DNA of 64,000 nucleotides from Deltaproteobacteria bacterium (lineage in GTDB: Bacteria; SZUA-79; Acidulodesulfobacterales; Acidulodesulfobacteraceae), in NCBI GenBank assembly GCA_023489335.1, contig JAMDCP010000007.1:1-64000 (forward strand), in the 5' to 3' direction. The position numbers and the translations under genes were made by a program. Below are positions 27,583 through 37,176 of the stretch, in pieces (the first letter of the stretch is position 1; each line of letters starts with the position of its first letter). The notes beneath the pieces were generated by a model. That model saw only the letters and a program-made list of their open reading frames with translations, was not told the DNA's origin and did no database searches.

Positions 27583-30500
27583 TCACAGCTTTTCTATCCT
27601 GACCGGAGCGTAGTAGTAAACCATCGAGCCTCCCACCGGGTCAGTTAAGTTTGTCGCCCATCCGTCTTTGGCCGCAATGGAGTTGTCCAGAAGGAACAGG
27701 GCATTCGGATGAACTCCCTGATTCCTTGCGGGGTCTCCCGTATATTTTTTCCCGTCTATATACCACTCTCCCGAGCCGTAAAGCCACCTTCCGAAAGCAG
27801 TCGCCGCAGTGATGACGCCCGGCCTGACGGACGGCAAAATCCTTACCCTGTGGGTAATCCCTTTTGGATAGGTAGGCGATATTACCTTTATGGTATCTCC
27901 ATCGGACAAGCCAATCTTTTTGGCATCTATAGCGCCAATCTCCCAGAATGCATCGGGAAGCAGTTCCTGAAGCCACGGATCGGCCATAGTCCTGGATTTT
28001 GAATGTATCGGCTGTCTGTGGGTGGAAACCATTAAAGGATATTCTTTCCGCGAATATATTTTATCTAAAATTTCGCCTTTCATATTTCTGTGGGGCAACA
28101 ATATCGTCGTTCCGTTGAACCTTTCGCCCGAAATAGCATTATGTGTCGTAGCTACCTGTTCGTTATACAAATGAACCGGGGTATCGGGCGACCACAGATG
28201 CGTTACCCATTTCGGTTTTCCCCAGGGAAGATATCCCGTGTCGTAATCCTCGAACCTGCCGCCTCTTGCAATCACGTACGCCGTTTTTTTCCACTCCGCA
28301 GGTTTAAGAGCTTTCCCGTGTTTTCTTATGTAATTTTTTACATATTGCATTTCATCCGCATTTGCATCGGGAACGGGTCCCAAATGAACAAATCCGTTCC
28401 CCTTTTTCTTTAGAAAGGTTTTGCCGTCATAGGCTATATTGGCAGCCATTTTGAGATAATAATCCTCTCTTTCGTCAAGACTTCCGCCCTCAAGGAAGGC
28501 GTTTTCGCCGAATCCGGGAAGTTTAATAGATTTTGCGACATCTATTAAAAAATTCTCCACGCAAATGGGTCTTCCGTCCGGAGTCTTTTCGGTCATAGGC
28601 TCTGTAACGGGCTGCCTGATGGAAGTCCTTGCGGTGGGATATGTCGGAAGGTTGCCGAGGAATCCCCACCCTTCAAGATATGTCGTATCCGGAACTATAT
28701 AGTCCGCATAAGCGCTACTTTCCGAAATATAGGCATCCGATGCGATAAATAACGGTACTTTATCCGTATCTTTTATCATTCTCATCCACGGCTTTGATTC
28801 ATCGTTGATTCCGCCCATTGCAGGCATAGACCAGGCGGGATTCGCCATGTGCTGAAATAATATCTTTACGGGATAGGGGTACTGGAAATATGTTCCGCCC
28901 CAGATCTCCTGCCACATGCCGAAGCTGAAAGGAAACCAGGGCCTTTGCGCCGGATACGGGGAAATTCCCCTTGACGCTTTTTCTTTATATTCTAACGTAT
29001 CTTCGTAATATGAACCTTCTCTTGAAATCTTTACGCCCTTTGCGGGAACGAAGCCCGGCCACTTTCCAAGATTATAGGGATAGCCCTTGCCGCCCATTAT
29101 GTTTGCGCTTCCCCCTCCGTTAATATAACCCCCCTGCCAGTTTATATTGCCCACCATGACATTTAAAAGCTGGATAGCCCTGCCGTTATAAAACCCGTTC
29201 GTGTGCTTTACCGGACCCCTGTAATAATCCGCCACCGCCGTTTTGCCGTGGGAGGTAAACTCCTGCGCAAGCTCCGTTACCACCCTCGGTGCAAGTCCGG
29301 CTTCCCTGGCATATTCGTCTAAACTATGTCTGACGAGTTCGCTCCAGAGCATCTGCATGGATGTCATGCAGTTAACGCCGTTAACCAGAACTGGGCTTAA
29401 GGATAAAAACCCGGTAGGCCAGAGTTCGCCTTTTGTAGAAACAGAGGTAAGAACGGGCTTTTTGGTAAACTTATCCACGGCATAAAAAGAGCTTCCGCTC
29501 TTCAGGAACTTTGCAAAGTCCTTGTTCCCCTCATCGGCTACTACAAGGTAGGACGCATTGGAAAAGTTAGGTTCTCCGCTTGCGTTTGCGGAAGCGTGGT
29601 TTAAGTTTTCAAGGAAGTTCCCGTCGTATCTTTTGTTTTCTATTATCCATCTAAGCATGCCCATGGCTAAAGCCCCGTCGCCGCCGGGGACTATGGGGAT
29701 ATACTTATCCGCATGGGCAATCATATTGCCCGCCCTTACATCTATTACCGTTACTTTTAATCTGCCTGACGATGTAGCGGCTACCGTTCTTCTTGCCAGA
29801 GTCTGCATAGGAAAGTTGGCTTCAAGATAATTGGCTCCGAAAATCAGGAGATGCTCGCAGTTAGGCAGATCTGGCTTAAGCATATTGGTTCCGGGGAACG
29901 TCCTGAATGTCGATACGTGATGAGATAAGTCGCAGATAGAAACATGGGGCAGGGCGTTCACCGAACCAAGCGCATTGGCAAACCTTGCCATAAGATTGGA
30001 CACCCCACCCTCGCCCCTGCCCCAGTAAGAAACATACTGGTTGGTTCTGGGTCCGAAATCGGGGTATTTTGGGTTTGCGGGGATAAACCTGTTCCTGCCT
30101 TCGTTCCATAAGTGCTTAAAGCCTTCCACGAACCTTTTCTCCTCCCCCGGCACATCCTTAAAGAGATAACCGCCGTTTACCACTTCGTCTATTAACTGTT
30201 CGTAGGAAATTGCCCTGAACTTCTTGGAACCCCTTTCCCCGACCCTTTTTAAGGGCATGTATATGCGGTAGGGGTCGTAAACGGTCTGCCTTCCAGCCAC
30301 GCCCCTTGGGCATACGGAGTGTGCTCCGTCAACGAAAGGCCGTTCGCTCGGCGAATAATACGACCCGGTATAAATTATCGAATCCTTTGCGGGGGTCGAA
30401 TACCTGATATTGGGTTGCGTAGTCTGTATGTCATAGGGATTGCCGAAAATCGGCAATATCGTTCCGTTGAACTTTCTTACCATAATCCCGCAATCGCTAT

Positions 30501-30684
30501 GGCATTGCTTGCAGGTCGAATATATAACCTCTTCGCCGGGCCATGTCTCAGGCCTTGTCGGGAATGTATATTCCCCCTCGTAATAAAACATCCCTCCCGC
30601 CCACTGGCTTAAACCGGCTCCGGTTGCCACGGCAGACACTCCAAAAACCCCGTACTTAAGAAAATCTCTTCTATTCATAGACAT
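27583..30684 (-). CDS. Tat-exported molybdopterin oxidoreductase catalytic subunit (TtrA/ArrA/PsrA-like)
   Basis: A 1033-residue DMSO-reductase-family protein. The Tat signal is NRRDFLKYG at residues 4-12. A [4Fe-4S] site is visible as CKQCHSDC (58-65) plus SVCPRGV (C125); the long gap before the fourth cysteine recalls tetrathionate/arsenate reductase-like members. HVSICDLSHH places a candidate molybdenum-ligand cysteine at residue 251. The C-terminal molybdopterin-dinucleotide domain includes PIHSKSRTMADPW and GLSDGDTIKVISPTYPKG. With the Fe-S and NrfD subunits upstream it forms a CISM-type complex facing the periplasm. Size suits TtrA (about 1000 residues), but sulfur, polysulfide, arsenic and nitrogen substrates cannot be distinguished. 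Confidence 0.9.
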   Translation of the reverse strand: MSMNRRDFLKYGVFGVSAVATGAGLSQWAGGMFYYEGEYTFPTRPETWPGEEVIYSTCKQCHSDCGIMVRKFNGTILPIFGNPYDIQTTQPNIRYSTPAKDSIIYTGSYYSPSERPFVDGAHSVCPRGVAGRQTVYDPYRIYMPLKRVGERGSKKFRAISYEQLIDEVVNGGYLFKDVPGEEKRFVEGFKHLWNEGRNRFIPANPKYPDFGPRTNQYVSYWGRGEGGVSNLMARFANALGSVNALPHVSICDLSHHVSTFRTFPGTNMLKPDLPNCEHLLIFGANYLEANFPMQTLARRTVAATSSGRLKVTVIDVRAGNMIAHADKYIPIVPGGDGALAMGMLRWIIENKRYDGNFLENLNHASANASGEPNFSNASYLVVADEGNKDFAKFLKSGSSFYAVDKFTKKPVLTSVSTKGELWPTGFLSLSPVLVNGVNCMTSMQMLWSELVRHSLDEYAREAGLAPRVVTELAQEFTSHGKTAVADYYRGPVKHTNGFYNGRAIQLLNVMVGNINWQGGYINGGGSANIMGGKGYPYNLGKWPGFVPAKGVKISREGSYYEDTLEYKEKASRGISPYPAQRPWFPFSFGMWQEIWGGTYFQYPYPVKILFQHMANPAWSMPAMGGINDESKPWMRMIKDTDKVPLFIASDAYISESSAYADYIVPDTTYLEGWGFLGNLPTYPTARTSIRQPVTEPMTEKTPDGRPICVENFLIDVAKSIKLPGFGENAFLEGGSLDEREDYYLKMAANIAYDGKTFLKKKGNGFVHLGPVPDANADEMQYVKNYIRKHGKALKPAEWKKTAYVIARGGRFEDYDTGYLPWGKPKWVTHLWSPDTPVHLYNEQVATTHNAISGERFNGTTILLPHRNMKGEILDKIYSRKEYPLMVSTHRQPIHSKSRTMADPWLQELLPDAFWEIGAIDAKKIGLSDGDTIKVISPTYPKGITHRVRILPSVRPGVITAATAFGRWLYGSGEWYIDGKKYTGDPARNQGVHPNALFLLDNSIAAKDGWATNLTDPVGGSMVYYYAPVRIEKL

Positions 30685-30702
30685 TATAAAGCCTCCTTAT
30701 TT

Positions 30703-31950
30703 TTACCTCTTATTATTTTTACCTTCTATTTCTTCCTTTCCGTCCCATTCGAACTCGAATTTCGGTTTCGGCGGCAGGCTTAATTCTTCGGGGTCGTGTT
30801 CCCATCCTAAAAAATAGCCGAAAACGAATATTAAAAGAATACCCAATCCAAATAACCCTATGCCTGTCAAATATCCATCGTAACCCAAGAATGGAATATG
30901 TAAGTTAACAAGCCCCTGCCCTATCCTTGTTGGAAGCTGTCCGCCGATTACTGTATCGAACCTCATTTCGAAAACGCCTACCGTAACGATAAAATCTAAA
31001 ATTAATGTCCAGGCTAACGACCTCCTGACCTTTTCGAATACAAGGAATAAAAATGCCGGGATTATAAGTCCTAAGCCTATTTGCAACACATGATAATTAA
31101 ACCATAACGGACCGTGGCCTGCAAAACTATATACCGCATGCCAGTTATCATACACTGCTTTTGAATTATATCCGCGCACCGAATAGAGCCATTCGATTAA
31201 ATCGAAAAAAAGGTCCGCAAATATTGCATAGACTAAAGACTTATTAAGAACATCCAGAGTATCCGGTTCAACCTTATTTTTCTTCGAAAACAAAGGAAAA
31301 CCGATACCGTATAATAAGCCTACAAAAGCAATGCCCGAAACAACCGCCGATGCTATAAACATAGGGGGTATGACAGGGTCGGACCATAATGCCCGTGCCT
31401 TTATGGCGCCGAATAAAAATCCGACATAACCGTGAAATAAAATAGAAAGAATAATTCCGAGAATGGATATGATCCAGAGGGCTTTATGGTCCCTCGCAAT
31501 GCTTTCTTTAGATAAATCCGTGCTTCCCAATGTTAAAATTTTGGATACCTTGCCCCTTATTCCTTTATCCTTACTTGCCCTTTTAATATTGCTTTCCCTG
31601 AAGAGATAATAAAGTTCGAAAAGAAAGGCGATAACAAATATTGTCCATATTATAATGAACATGCCCAGAGGCGAATAGGGGAAATGGTCCCTGAAATATA
31701 ATTCCCATATAGCCCTCGAAGGCTGAAGCGCATCTGCTAAAGGCGCTATCGCCGCCAGTAAAAGCATTGCAAAACTTGCTATTAAGGAAAGCTGGGAAAT
31801 AGGCTTAAGCTTTTCTATGTGAAAAAGGTGGTACAATGCCCCAACGACGAAAGAACCTGCCAGCAAACCCGAAAGAAACGGATAAATCACTATGGGCAGC
31901 CCCCAGTAAATATTTTCCAAAGTACCGTAAGAACCGTTAATTGCAATCAT
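30703..31950 (-). CDS. NrfD/PsrC-type integral membrane subunit of the molybdopterin complex
   Basis: The 415-residue protein has about nine or ten hydrophobic helices and the NrfD-family pattern, including IVIYPFLSGLLAGSFVVGAL at the N-terminus and an acidic residue-rich loop (ELYFRDHFPYSPLG). This family exchanges electrons with membrane quinones and has no heme of its own. It lies between the Fe-S subunit (34 bases upstream) and the catalytic subunit (18 bases downstream), the typical three-subunit arrangement. The charged C-terminal tail is probably cytoplasmic. Confidence 0.9.
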   Translation of the reverse strand: MIAINGSYGTLENIYWGLPIVIYPFLSGLLAGSFVVGALYHLFHIEKLKPISQLSLIASFAMLLLAAIAPLADALQPSRAIWELYFRDHFPYSPLGMFIIIWTIFVIAFLFELYYLFRESNIKRASKDKGIRGKVSKILTLGSTDLSKESIARDHKALWIISILGIILSILFHGYVGFLFGAIKARALWSDPVIPPMFIASAVVSGIAFVGLLYGIGFPLFSKKNKVEPDTLDVLNKSLVYAIFADLFFDLIEWLYSVRGYNSKAVYDNWHAVYSFAGHGPLWFNYHVLQIGLGLIIPAFLFLVFEKVRRSLAWTLILDFIVTVGVFEMRFDTVIGGQLPTRIGQGLVNLHIPFLGYDGYLTGIGLFGLGILLIFVFGYFLGWEHDPEELSLPPKPKFEFEWDGKEEIEGKNNKR

Positions 31951-31984
31951 AATATTTGCTCCTTAAAATAAAATAAATTTAAAA

Positions 31985-33178
31985 TTAACCGGCGTAAGGG
32001 TGTTCCCTTTCTTCTATATATGGCAATACGGGTGTTCCGCCTAATTTTTCGTAAGCATTGGTTTTAAGACCCATCGTATATGTGTAAATCATCTTTACCT
32101 TTTCGGGATTAGTTGGGCCTGCAAAATTTTCGTCGAGTCCTATGTAGTAAACCTGAGGGTCTGTCCCATAGGATAGATTTAGCCTCGAGGTTTTATTGGT
32201 CGCTATTAATCTTGAAACCTCGCTCTCCGGATCGTTTGTGTCTCCAAACTTCATCGCCCTTCCAACGCATGAAGTAACACAAACCGGTAAAAGCGGAGTA
32301 TATGGCCTTTCATGGGAAACCGCCGCTCTGCTTGCACACATATTGCATTTGTCCGCGGTATGTTGTACCGGGTTTGCAAATCTCATGTTATACGGACATG
32401 CCTGAACGCAGGTAAGGCATCCGATACATAAATCGTAATCGATTTCAACCTGTCCCGTCTCCAGCTTATATGTGGCCTTTACGGGACACACCTCGACGCA
32501 CGGGGGGTGGTCGCAATGGTTACATGTTCTGGGAAGAAAAAATCTCTTGACATTAGGGGTATAATTCCCTTCTTCCGTAACAACTATGCCGTTCGCATCA
32601 GGAACCATTTCCCCTGTCTCCATAACATCCACAACTCTTCTAAAAACCCCGAGAGGGACGGAGTTTTCGCTTTTACAGGCGACAACGCAAGCCTGGCATC
32701 CGACGCATTTATTGACATCTATTACAAAGACAAAATGGTGTATTTTAGGTCTTATTTCCTTTATTCTATAAAATTTATCGTGAAAAATTCTGGCGTGAAG
32801 CGGATTCTGAATTGTATTCTGCCAGTGGTCCCACCCGTCTTTTATGTACTGCGACGGATTTTTCCAGTTCATCCATCTGTGGTTTTTTAAAGGTCCGGTT
32901 ATAACGCCCGTGCCTTTTTCCTGCGTATTTAAACCGCCGCCGCTTCCTTTAAGTTTTTTTAACGGAGCGGCTAAAACTTCTTTTGGGTTAGATAAGCCGA
33001 GTATTCCGAGAGCCGATGCCGCCAATCCTCCCAATCCGAGCATTTTGAGAAATTTTCTTCGACCGGAATTTTCTTCGTCTTTCACGATATTACCGGTTCC
33101 ATCCCTGACCCAGCTCTTTTCGATTTGTCTTTCATTTTCCGTTAGTTCTTCGTTTGACTTTTCTTTTTTCTTCTTCAT
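31985..33178 (-). CDS. Four-cluster ferredoxin-like electron transfer subunit with Tat-like signal
   Basis: The 397-residue protein has an internal twin-arginine motif (RRKFLKMLGLGG near residue 40) and then a DmsB/PsrB/TtrB-type domain with 16 cysteines in four sets: CVGCQACVVAC, CNHCDHPPCVEVCP, CIGCLTCVQACP and CNMCASR...CVTSCVGRA. These should bind four [4Fe-4S] clusters that wire the catalytic subunit to the NrfD-like subunit. The N-terminal region before the Tat motif is unusually long and lysine/glutamate-rich. Its own Tat motif, like that of TtrB-type proteins, supports a periplasmic complex. Confidence 0.92.
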   Translation of the reverse strand: MKKKKEKSNEELTENERQIEKSWVRDGTGNIVKDEENSGRRKFLKMLGLGGLAASALGILGLSNPKEVLAAPLKKLKGSGGGLNTQEKGTGVITGPLKNHRWMNWKNPSQYIKDGWDHWQNTIQNPLHARIFHDKFYRIKEIRPKIHHFVFVIDVNKCVGCQACVVACKSENSVPLGVFRRVVDVMETGEMVPDANGIVVTEEGNYTPNVKRFFLPRTCNHCDHPPCVEVCPVKATYKLETGQVEIDYDLCIGCLTCVQACPYNMRFANPVQHTADKCNMCASRAAVSHERPYTPLLPVCVTSCVGRAMKFGDTNDPESEVSRLIATNKTSRLNLSYGTDPQVYYIGLDENFAGPTNPEKVKMIYTYTMGLKTNAYEKLGGTPVLPYIEEREHPYAG

Positions 33179-33199
33179 TTAATTCCCCCTAATTAATTT

Positions 33200-34375
33200 T
33201 TATTGTTGTTTATATAATTTATCAGGAACCCTGAATATCCCCGAAGGACTTGGAACAGGTATCCTGTCAAGTTCTTTTCCCGTACGCGCATCGAAAACAT
33301 TTACGGAATTCCCGAAATAATCCGATGCGTAAATTAATCTGCCCTGTCCCGAAAAACTCATAAACATAATTCTTCTTCCCGCTTTTATGTTTTTTATAAC
33401 CTTCATATCTTTTGCATCTATAAGCGTCAAATAATCGTGCCTGCTTCCACTGTAATTTATTGCCATTACTTTACGGTCAGGGGAAAATATTATGAATATG
33501 GGATAGCCGATAAGATTTACGGAACCTATTTTCTTTCTGGTTTTTAAATTCATAACGACTAATTTTTTTTCTCCGGCGGCGGGTATGAAGGCTTTATTGT
33601 TCCATATCGAATAAATGCCGTAATGCGGTATTTGATGAGGAAAATTCTCTTTTCCCCCGTAGGTTACGATGTGATATTCCAGGGTATTTAGATTTAATAC
33701 CCCAAACTTTTCTCCCAAAAGAAAGGCGGCTATGTAATCATGGCCGGACACTAAGGCATCGATGGGGAGTTTCCCGATGTTTTTTATTTTCTTTACAACC
33801 TTAAAGCCTTTAGAGATATTAACCACCCAAATCTGGTCCTTGCCCATAAGCTCGAATATAAGATAATTTTTATAAAACTCCACGCCTATGTTTCTTGAAC
33901 CTGTTTTTATTGTTTTTATCGTCTTTAAATCCTTATTAAGTATGACGACATCATTCGGGTCGTAATTTGCAACAGCTATATAATTTTTCGATAAACAAAA
34001 ATCTACCGTATCAATGGATACCTTCTTTTGTTTTATTATCCTGTTCGTTTTTGTGTCTATTTTAGATAAATAGCCGTTTCTGCTGATTGCATAACCGTAA
34101 TGTCTCCCAAAATACACTATGACATGGGTCCCGTTTCCTATACGCTTTATTATGCCCGTCAGTTTGTTATGCGACACTATGCCTAACGAACTGTCCGCCC
34201 TTTCCACAACATAATACTTGTCCGCAAAAACGGGCTTACACGAAATAAAAATAACGACCGTTGCAATAAAGATTAAAATTACATAAAACAGGCGGGGTCT
34301 TCCTGAAAGTAGTCCCCGTAAACCGCATAAGCCCTTGCCCTCGAACCGCCGTTGCAGACTTCCAAATAATTGCAT
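33200..34375 (-). CDS. nirF: NirF-like heme d1 biosynthesis protein (beta-propeller lipoprotein)
   Basis: NirF acts in the periplasm late in heme d1 synthesis. The sequence is a propeller-like repeat protein with stretches that match NirF by eye: VERADSSLGIVSHNKLTGI, PIDALVSGHDYIAAFLLGE, IPHYGIYSIWNNKAFIPAAG and the C-terminal VPSPSGIF. A hydrophobic segment ends in FISC, a lipobox-like site, consistent with lipoprotein forms of NirF. The ATG at 34375 has a good GGAAGG ribosome binding site, but it lies inside nirJ (97-base overlap in another frame), giving an unusual 28-residue arginine-rich leader. The next possible start is a CTG near 34291. It follows nirJ and precedes the Fe-S subunit by 21 bases. 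Confidence 0.82.
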   Translation of the reverse strand: MQLFGSLQRRFEGKGLCGLRGLLSGRPRLFYVILIFIATVVIFISCKPVFADKYYVVERADSSLGIVSHNKLTGIIKRIGNGTHVIVYFGRHYGYAISRNGYLSKIDTKTNRIIKQKKVSIDTVDFCLSKNYIAVANYDPNDVVILNKDLKTIKTIKTGSRNIGVEFYKNYLIFELMGKDQIWVVNISKGFKVVKKIKNIGKLPIDALVSGHDYIAAFLLGEKFGVLNLNTLEYHIVTYGGKENFPHQIPHYGIYSIWNNKAFIPAAGEKKLVVMNLKTRKKIGSVNLIGYPIFIIFSPDRKVMAINYSGSRHDYLTLIDAKDMKVIKNIKAGRRIMFMSFSGQGRLIYASDYFGNSVNVFDARTGKELDRIPVPSPSGIFRVPDKLYKQQ

Positions 34376-35376
34376 TTTTCACACCTTCCTTTTAGTTTTC
34401 TTGGCATTTCTCTTAATTTAGAAAATAATTTGTCTTCGCTTATTATCTCGAAAAAATCTCTATCCTTTATGTTCCCCGCTTTATAATTAAAAAACGGGTC
34501 CGGTTTAACAAATCCCGAATAATCTATGTTTATTATTCTTTTGCCCGATTGATTCCCTCCCCATTCCAATATTTTTTCGCGCATATTGTCATAAAATTCA
34601 GGGCAACGGCTTTTAAACATTTCAAGCAGTAAAATCGCATCAGGCTCGTTGTTTCCCGTAACAATATCTACCAGAATGCCGTCTTTCACAAAATTAAAGG
34701 CTGTCTCTATAACATATGAAGATATTTTTTTACGAACTGTTTTGTCTATTTCGGATGTAATGCTTCCTCTTCCCGAATAGACAAGATGAGAGATATATAA
34801 CTTTTTTACATCTTCTTTCTTAGCCATTTCGAATATAAAGGCAATGTCTTTATAGTTATACGCGGTAAGCGAGGTTCTTAAACCAACATTAACGCTTTTA
34901 TTCTTAAGCAGTCTGAGGGCTTTTAGCGAAGCCTCATATGCCCCCTCCCGCTGCCTGAACCTATCGTGCGTTTTTTCCGTCCCGTCTATGCTTATGCCGA
35001 CATAATTGAAAAGGGATTTTATCCTGCCTATATTATTTTCATTTATCATCGTTCCGTTTGTGGAGAGGTGTACCTGAAAACCGTTATCTTTGAGGATTAC
35101 TGCTATGTCAAAAAGGAACGGGGACATAAGCGGCTCGCCGCCCGAAAGTATAACGGCCTTCACATCGGCCTTTTTTAAAGACTTTACCGTGGATAGCACG
35201 AGCTCCGGCGTGAGCTTTTGAGCTATTTCGCTTTTTCCGGAGGAAGAATAACAATGCTCGCAGGAAAGATTGCAGTCGTTAGTTATATTCCATATAAGCA
35301 GTCTTCCTTTGTGGGACTTACCGCTCTGCGAATCCGGTTCTAAAGATTTTTTTATATAATCCGTTACCCTGAGCAT
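34279..35376 (-). CDS. nirJ: NirJ-like radical SAM protein (heme d1 biosynthesis)
   Basis: A radical SAM/SPASM enzyme of 365 residues. The SAM-cluster motif is CNLSCEHC (residues 35-42), followed by SGGEPLMSP and the C-terminal cysteine set GRCEKCNYLEVCNGG plus a last cysteine two residues before the end, for an auxiliary cluster. In d1 synthesis NirJ removes propionate side chains from didecarboxysiroheme. Related enzymes are AhbC/AhbD of alternative heme synthesis and PqqE-type maturases. The adjacent NirF-like and d1-type proteins favour NirJ. Its start overlaps the stop of the d1 cytochrome gene (TAATG), so translation is coupled. Confidence 0.82.
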   Translation of the reverse strand: MLRVTDYIKKSLEPDSQSGKSHKGRLLIWNITNDCNLSCEHCYSSSGKSEIAQKLTPELVLSTVKSLKKADVKAVILSGGEPLMSPFLFDIAVILKDNGFQVHLSTNGTMINENNIGRIKSLFNYVGISIDGTEKTHDRFRQREGAYEASLKALRLLKNKSVNVGLRTSLTAYNYKDIAFIFEMAKKEDVKKLYISHLVYSGRGSITSEIDKTVRKKISSYVIETAFNFVKDGILVDIVTGNNEPDAILLLEMFKSRCPEFYDNMREKILEWGGNQSGKRIINIDYSGFVKPDPFFNYKAGNIKDRDFFEIISEDKLFSKLREMPRKLKGRCEKCNYLEVCNGGSRARAYAVYGDYFQEDPACFM

Positions 35377-37121
35377 TAGTTTCCATGCCTCCAGAAATTT
35401 CTATTGCCCGCATCTTTTATAAAATCTATTAGCGCTTTAAACTCTTCCTTAGTCAGCTTGAATTTCGGCATAGCGTTATATTTATACCCAAGCAGTCTGG
35501 AAACCCTGCCGGGGTTTGTTACCTGGGCTTTAATTCCTGCATCGTTCAAATGCTTTGCTATATAAGCAAATGAGGGACCTATAGACTGCATCGTCGGGTT
35601 ATGGCACCCCCAGCAGTATGTGAAATAAACCTCTCCCCCCAAAAGTGCGGCGTCGTTCATTCTTTGATAGTTTACATAGTTATATTTTCCTATAACACCG
35701 TTCGCGGATATGCTTTTAATAATTCTCAACGAGTTTGTATTCATAATTGCAAGCTCCCCGTTTCTGCCGTAGTCGCTCACATAGGCAAGCCTTTCGTTCC
35801 CCGAAAACTGCGTATGTATGACAAGTCCGCCCTTTTTTATGACAACCTTTTTCACTTTAAAGTCATGTTTATTTATAAGAATGACTGCGTCCGAGCTGTT
35901 GTCCACCCAGAGATATTTTGTATAAGGGTTGGTTTTTACAAAAAATCCGGGTCCGCCGGTAAATACATTTCTTATAAACTTCCAGTCATACATCTGCCAT
36001 ACGGAAACAAAAGGCTTTGTCAGATTGGTCAAGGCAAAGTAAAACCTGCCTTTTCTAAACCAGAAGGATGCTCCGGCAGGGTGGGGTATTCCGTATGATT
36101 TATGAGAGCAAGCAATCCTTTTTTTCCTAAGGCTGAAAACATAAATCCTGCCGCCTTTAAAGGAACCACCAACGGCATATTCGTCTAAAGGGTCGACGAA
36201 AAAGTCCTGAAAAGGCATTGGAAGAGCATAATAAGCCGTATTTAATGTTTTTGTGTTAAGTATTCCTATTTTGGATTTATGCATAAAGGAAAATACCGCC
36301 ATGTTGTTTCTAAACAAACCGTAGATTACGCTTATTCTGTGTTTTAAAGGTATTATCTTTCGGGGTTCCAAGTTTTTAGCATTTAAAATAACGATGGATT
36401 CTGGAAGCCAGCAGGCGGCTATAACATACTTTCCGCCTTCGGAGAGGGAAATATTCCTTAAATAACGGCAGGCTCTCACTTTATAGTCTAATCTTTTGGC
36501 ATAAAAGTCATACTTGCCCACATAGCCCGTGTTAGACGGAAGATATAAATACCTCCCGTTAGGGGAATACTTAAGTCCACCGTGAATATTACCGAAATCA
36601 AACTTATTTAATATCTTAGTTCCTTTCATTATCCAGACCTTGCCGGTTCCGCCTTCTACCACTGCCATAAGATTTTTAACATTAACGGGCTTAATATCGG
36701 AATTATCCTTATTTTCATATTCTATAAGGCTGTTTTCTATATCCCGTTTTGTCCAGCGGACCTTCTTTGACGGCATTCTTAGATAACTTATTAAATCCGA
36801 TAAATCTTCAGGCGATAACTCCTTGAAGGAAGGCATGGGTATCGGATATAATCCCTTCGTTATAATAGTTTCAAGTTTATTGCGGGAGTAATGCCCGATA
36901 AACCCGGGTATAAGCGGAGGAGCTGTTTTTCCGAGCCTGTTTGCGCCGTGGCAGGCGAAACAGCCGTTTTGGATATAAATTTTACGGCCGAGCTTCTGCC
37001 TTTCCTTAAGGTTAGGGATAGGAGTAGATTCGTTTTGGGCGTTCACAGGCGACGCAATGTACAACGGCAAGGAAACGACCGATAGAAGCAATATCAAAAT
37101 TGTATTTTTAAGGGTTTTCAT
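35376..37121 (-). CDS. Cytochrome c - d1 propeller - cytochrome c protein, NirS/NirN-like
   Basis: An exported protein of about 580 residues. A signal peptide precedes a class I cytochrome c domain (CFACH), then a d1-type propeller and a second, C-terminal cytochrome c domain (CWGCH). The propeller aligns by eye with NirS: NIHGGLKYSPNGRYLYLP keeps the proximal heme-d1 histidine, YVIAACWLPESIVILNAKNL matches, and IPHPAGASFW keeps one distal histidine. The other distal histidine position appears to be Phe. Standard NirS and NirN have only the N-terminal cytochrome. It could be a nitrite reductase with fused NirC-like domain, a NirN-like dehydrogenase or another d1 enzyme. The start at 37121 was chosen over a TTG at 37151 because of GAGAG spacing. 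Confidence 0.82.
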   Translation of the reverse strand: MKTLKNTILILLLSVVSLPLYIASPVNAQNESTPIPNLKERQKLGRKIYIQNGCFACHGANRLGKTAPPLIPGFIGHYSRNKLETIITKGLYPIPMPSFKELSPEDLSDLISYLRMPSKKVRWTKRDIENSLIEYENKDNSDIKPVNVKNLMAVVEGGTGKVWIMKGTKILNKFDFGNIHGGLKYSPNGRYLYLPSNTGYVGKYDFYAKRLDYKVRACRYLRNISLSEGGKYVIAACWLPESIVILNAKNLEPRKIIPLKHRISVIYGLFRNNMAVFSFMHKSKIGILNTKTLNTAYYALPMPFQDFFVDPLDEYAVGGSFKGGRIYVFSLRKKRIACSHKSYGIPHPAGASFWFRKGRFYFALTNLTKPFVSVWQMYDWKFIRNVFTGGPGFFVKTNPYTKYLWVDNSSDAVILINKHDFKVKKVVIKKGGLVIHTQFSGNERLAYVSDYGRNGELAIMNTNSLRIIKSISANGVIGKYNYVNYQRMNDAALLGGEVYFTYCWGCHNPTMQSIGPSFAYIAKHLNDAGIKAQVTNPGRVSRLLGYKYNAMPKFKLTKEEFKALIDFIKDAGNRNFWRHGN

Positions 37122-37176
37122 TATCATGCTCTCTTTATATGCCGATAACAAGTAATAACTTAATCTTGCATTTAAG

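Noticed and set aside
34279-35376. Radical SAM gene as PqqE or AhbC/AhbD
   Set aside because: No PqqA-like peptide or alternative heme genes adjoin it, while NirF-like and d1-type genes do; NirJ is the better fit, though the families are close.
35601-36098. 165-codon plus-strand frame inside the c-d1-c gene
   Set aside because: Antisense to the propeller domain, with no family resemblance.
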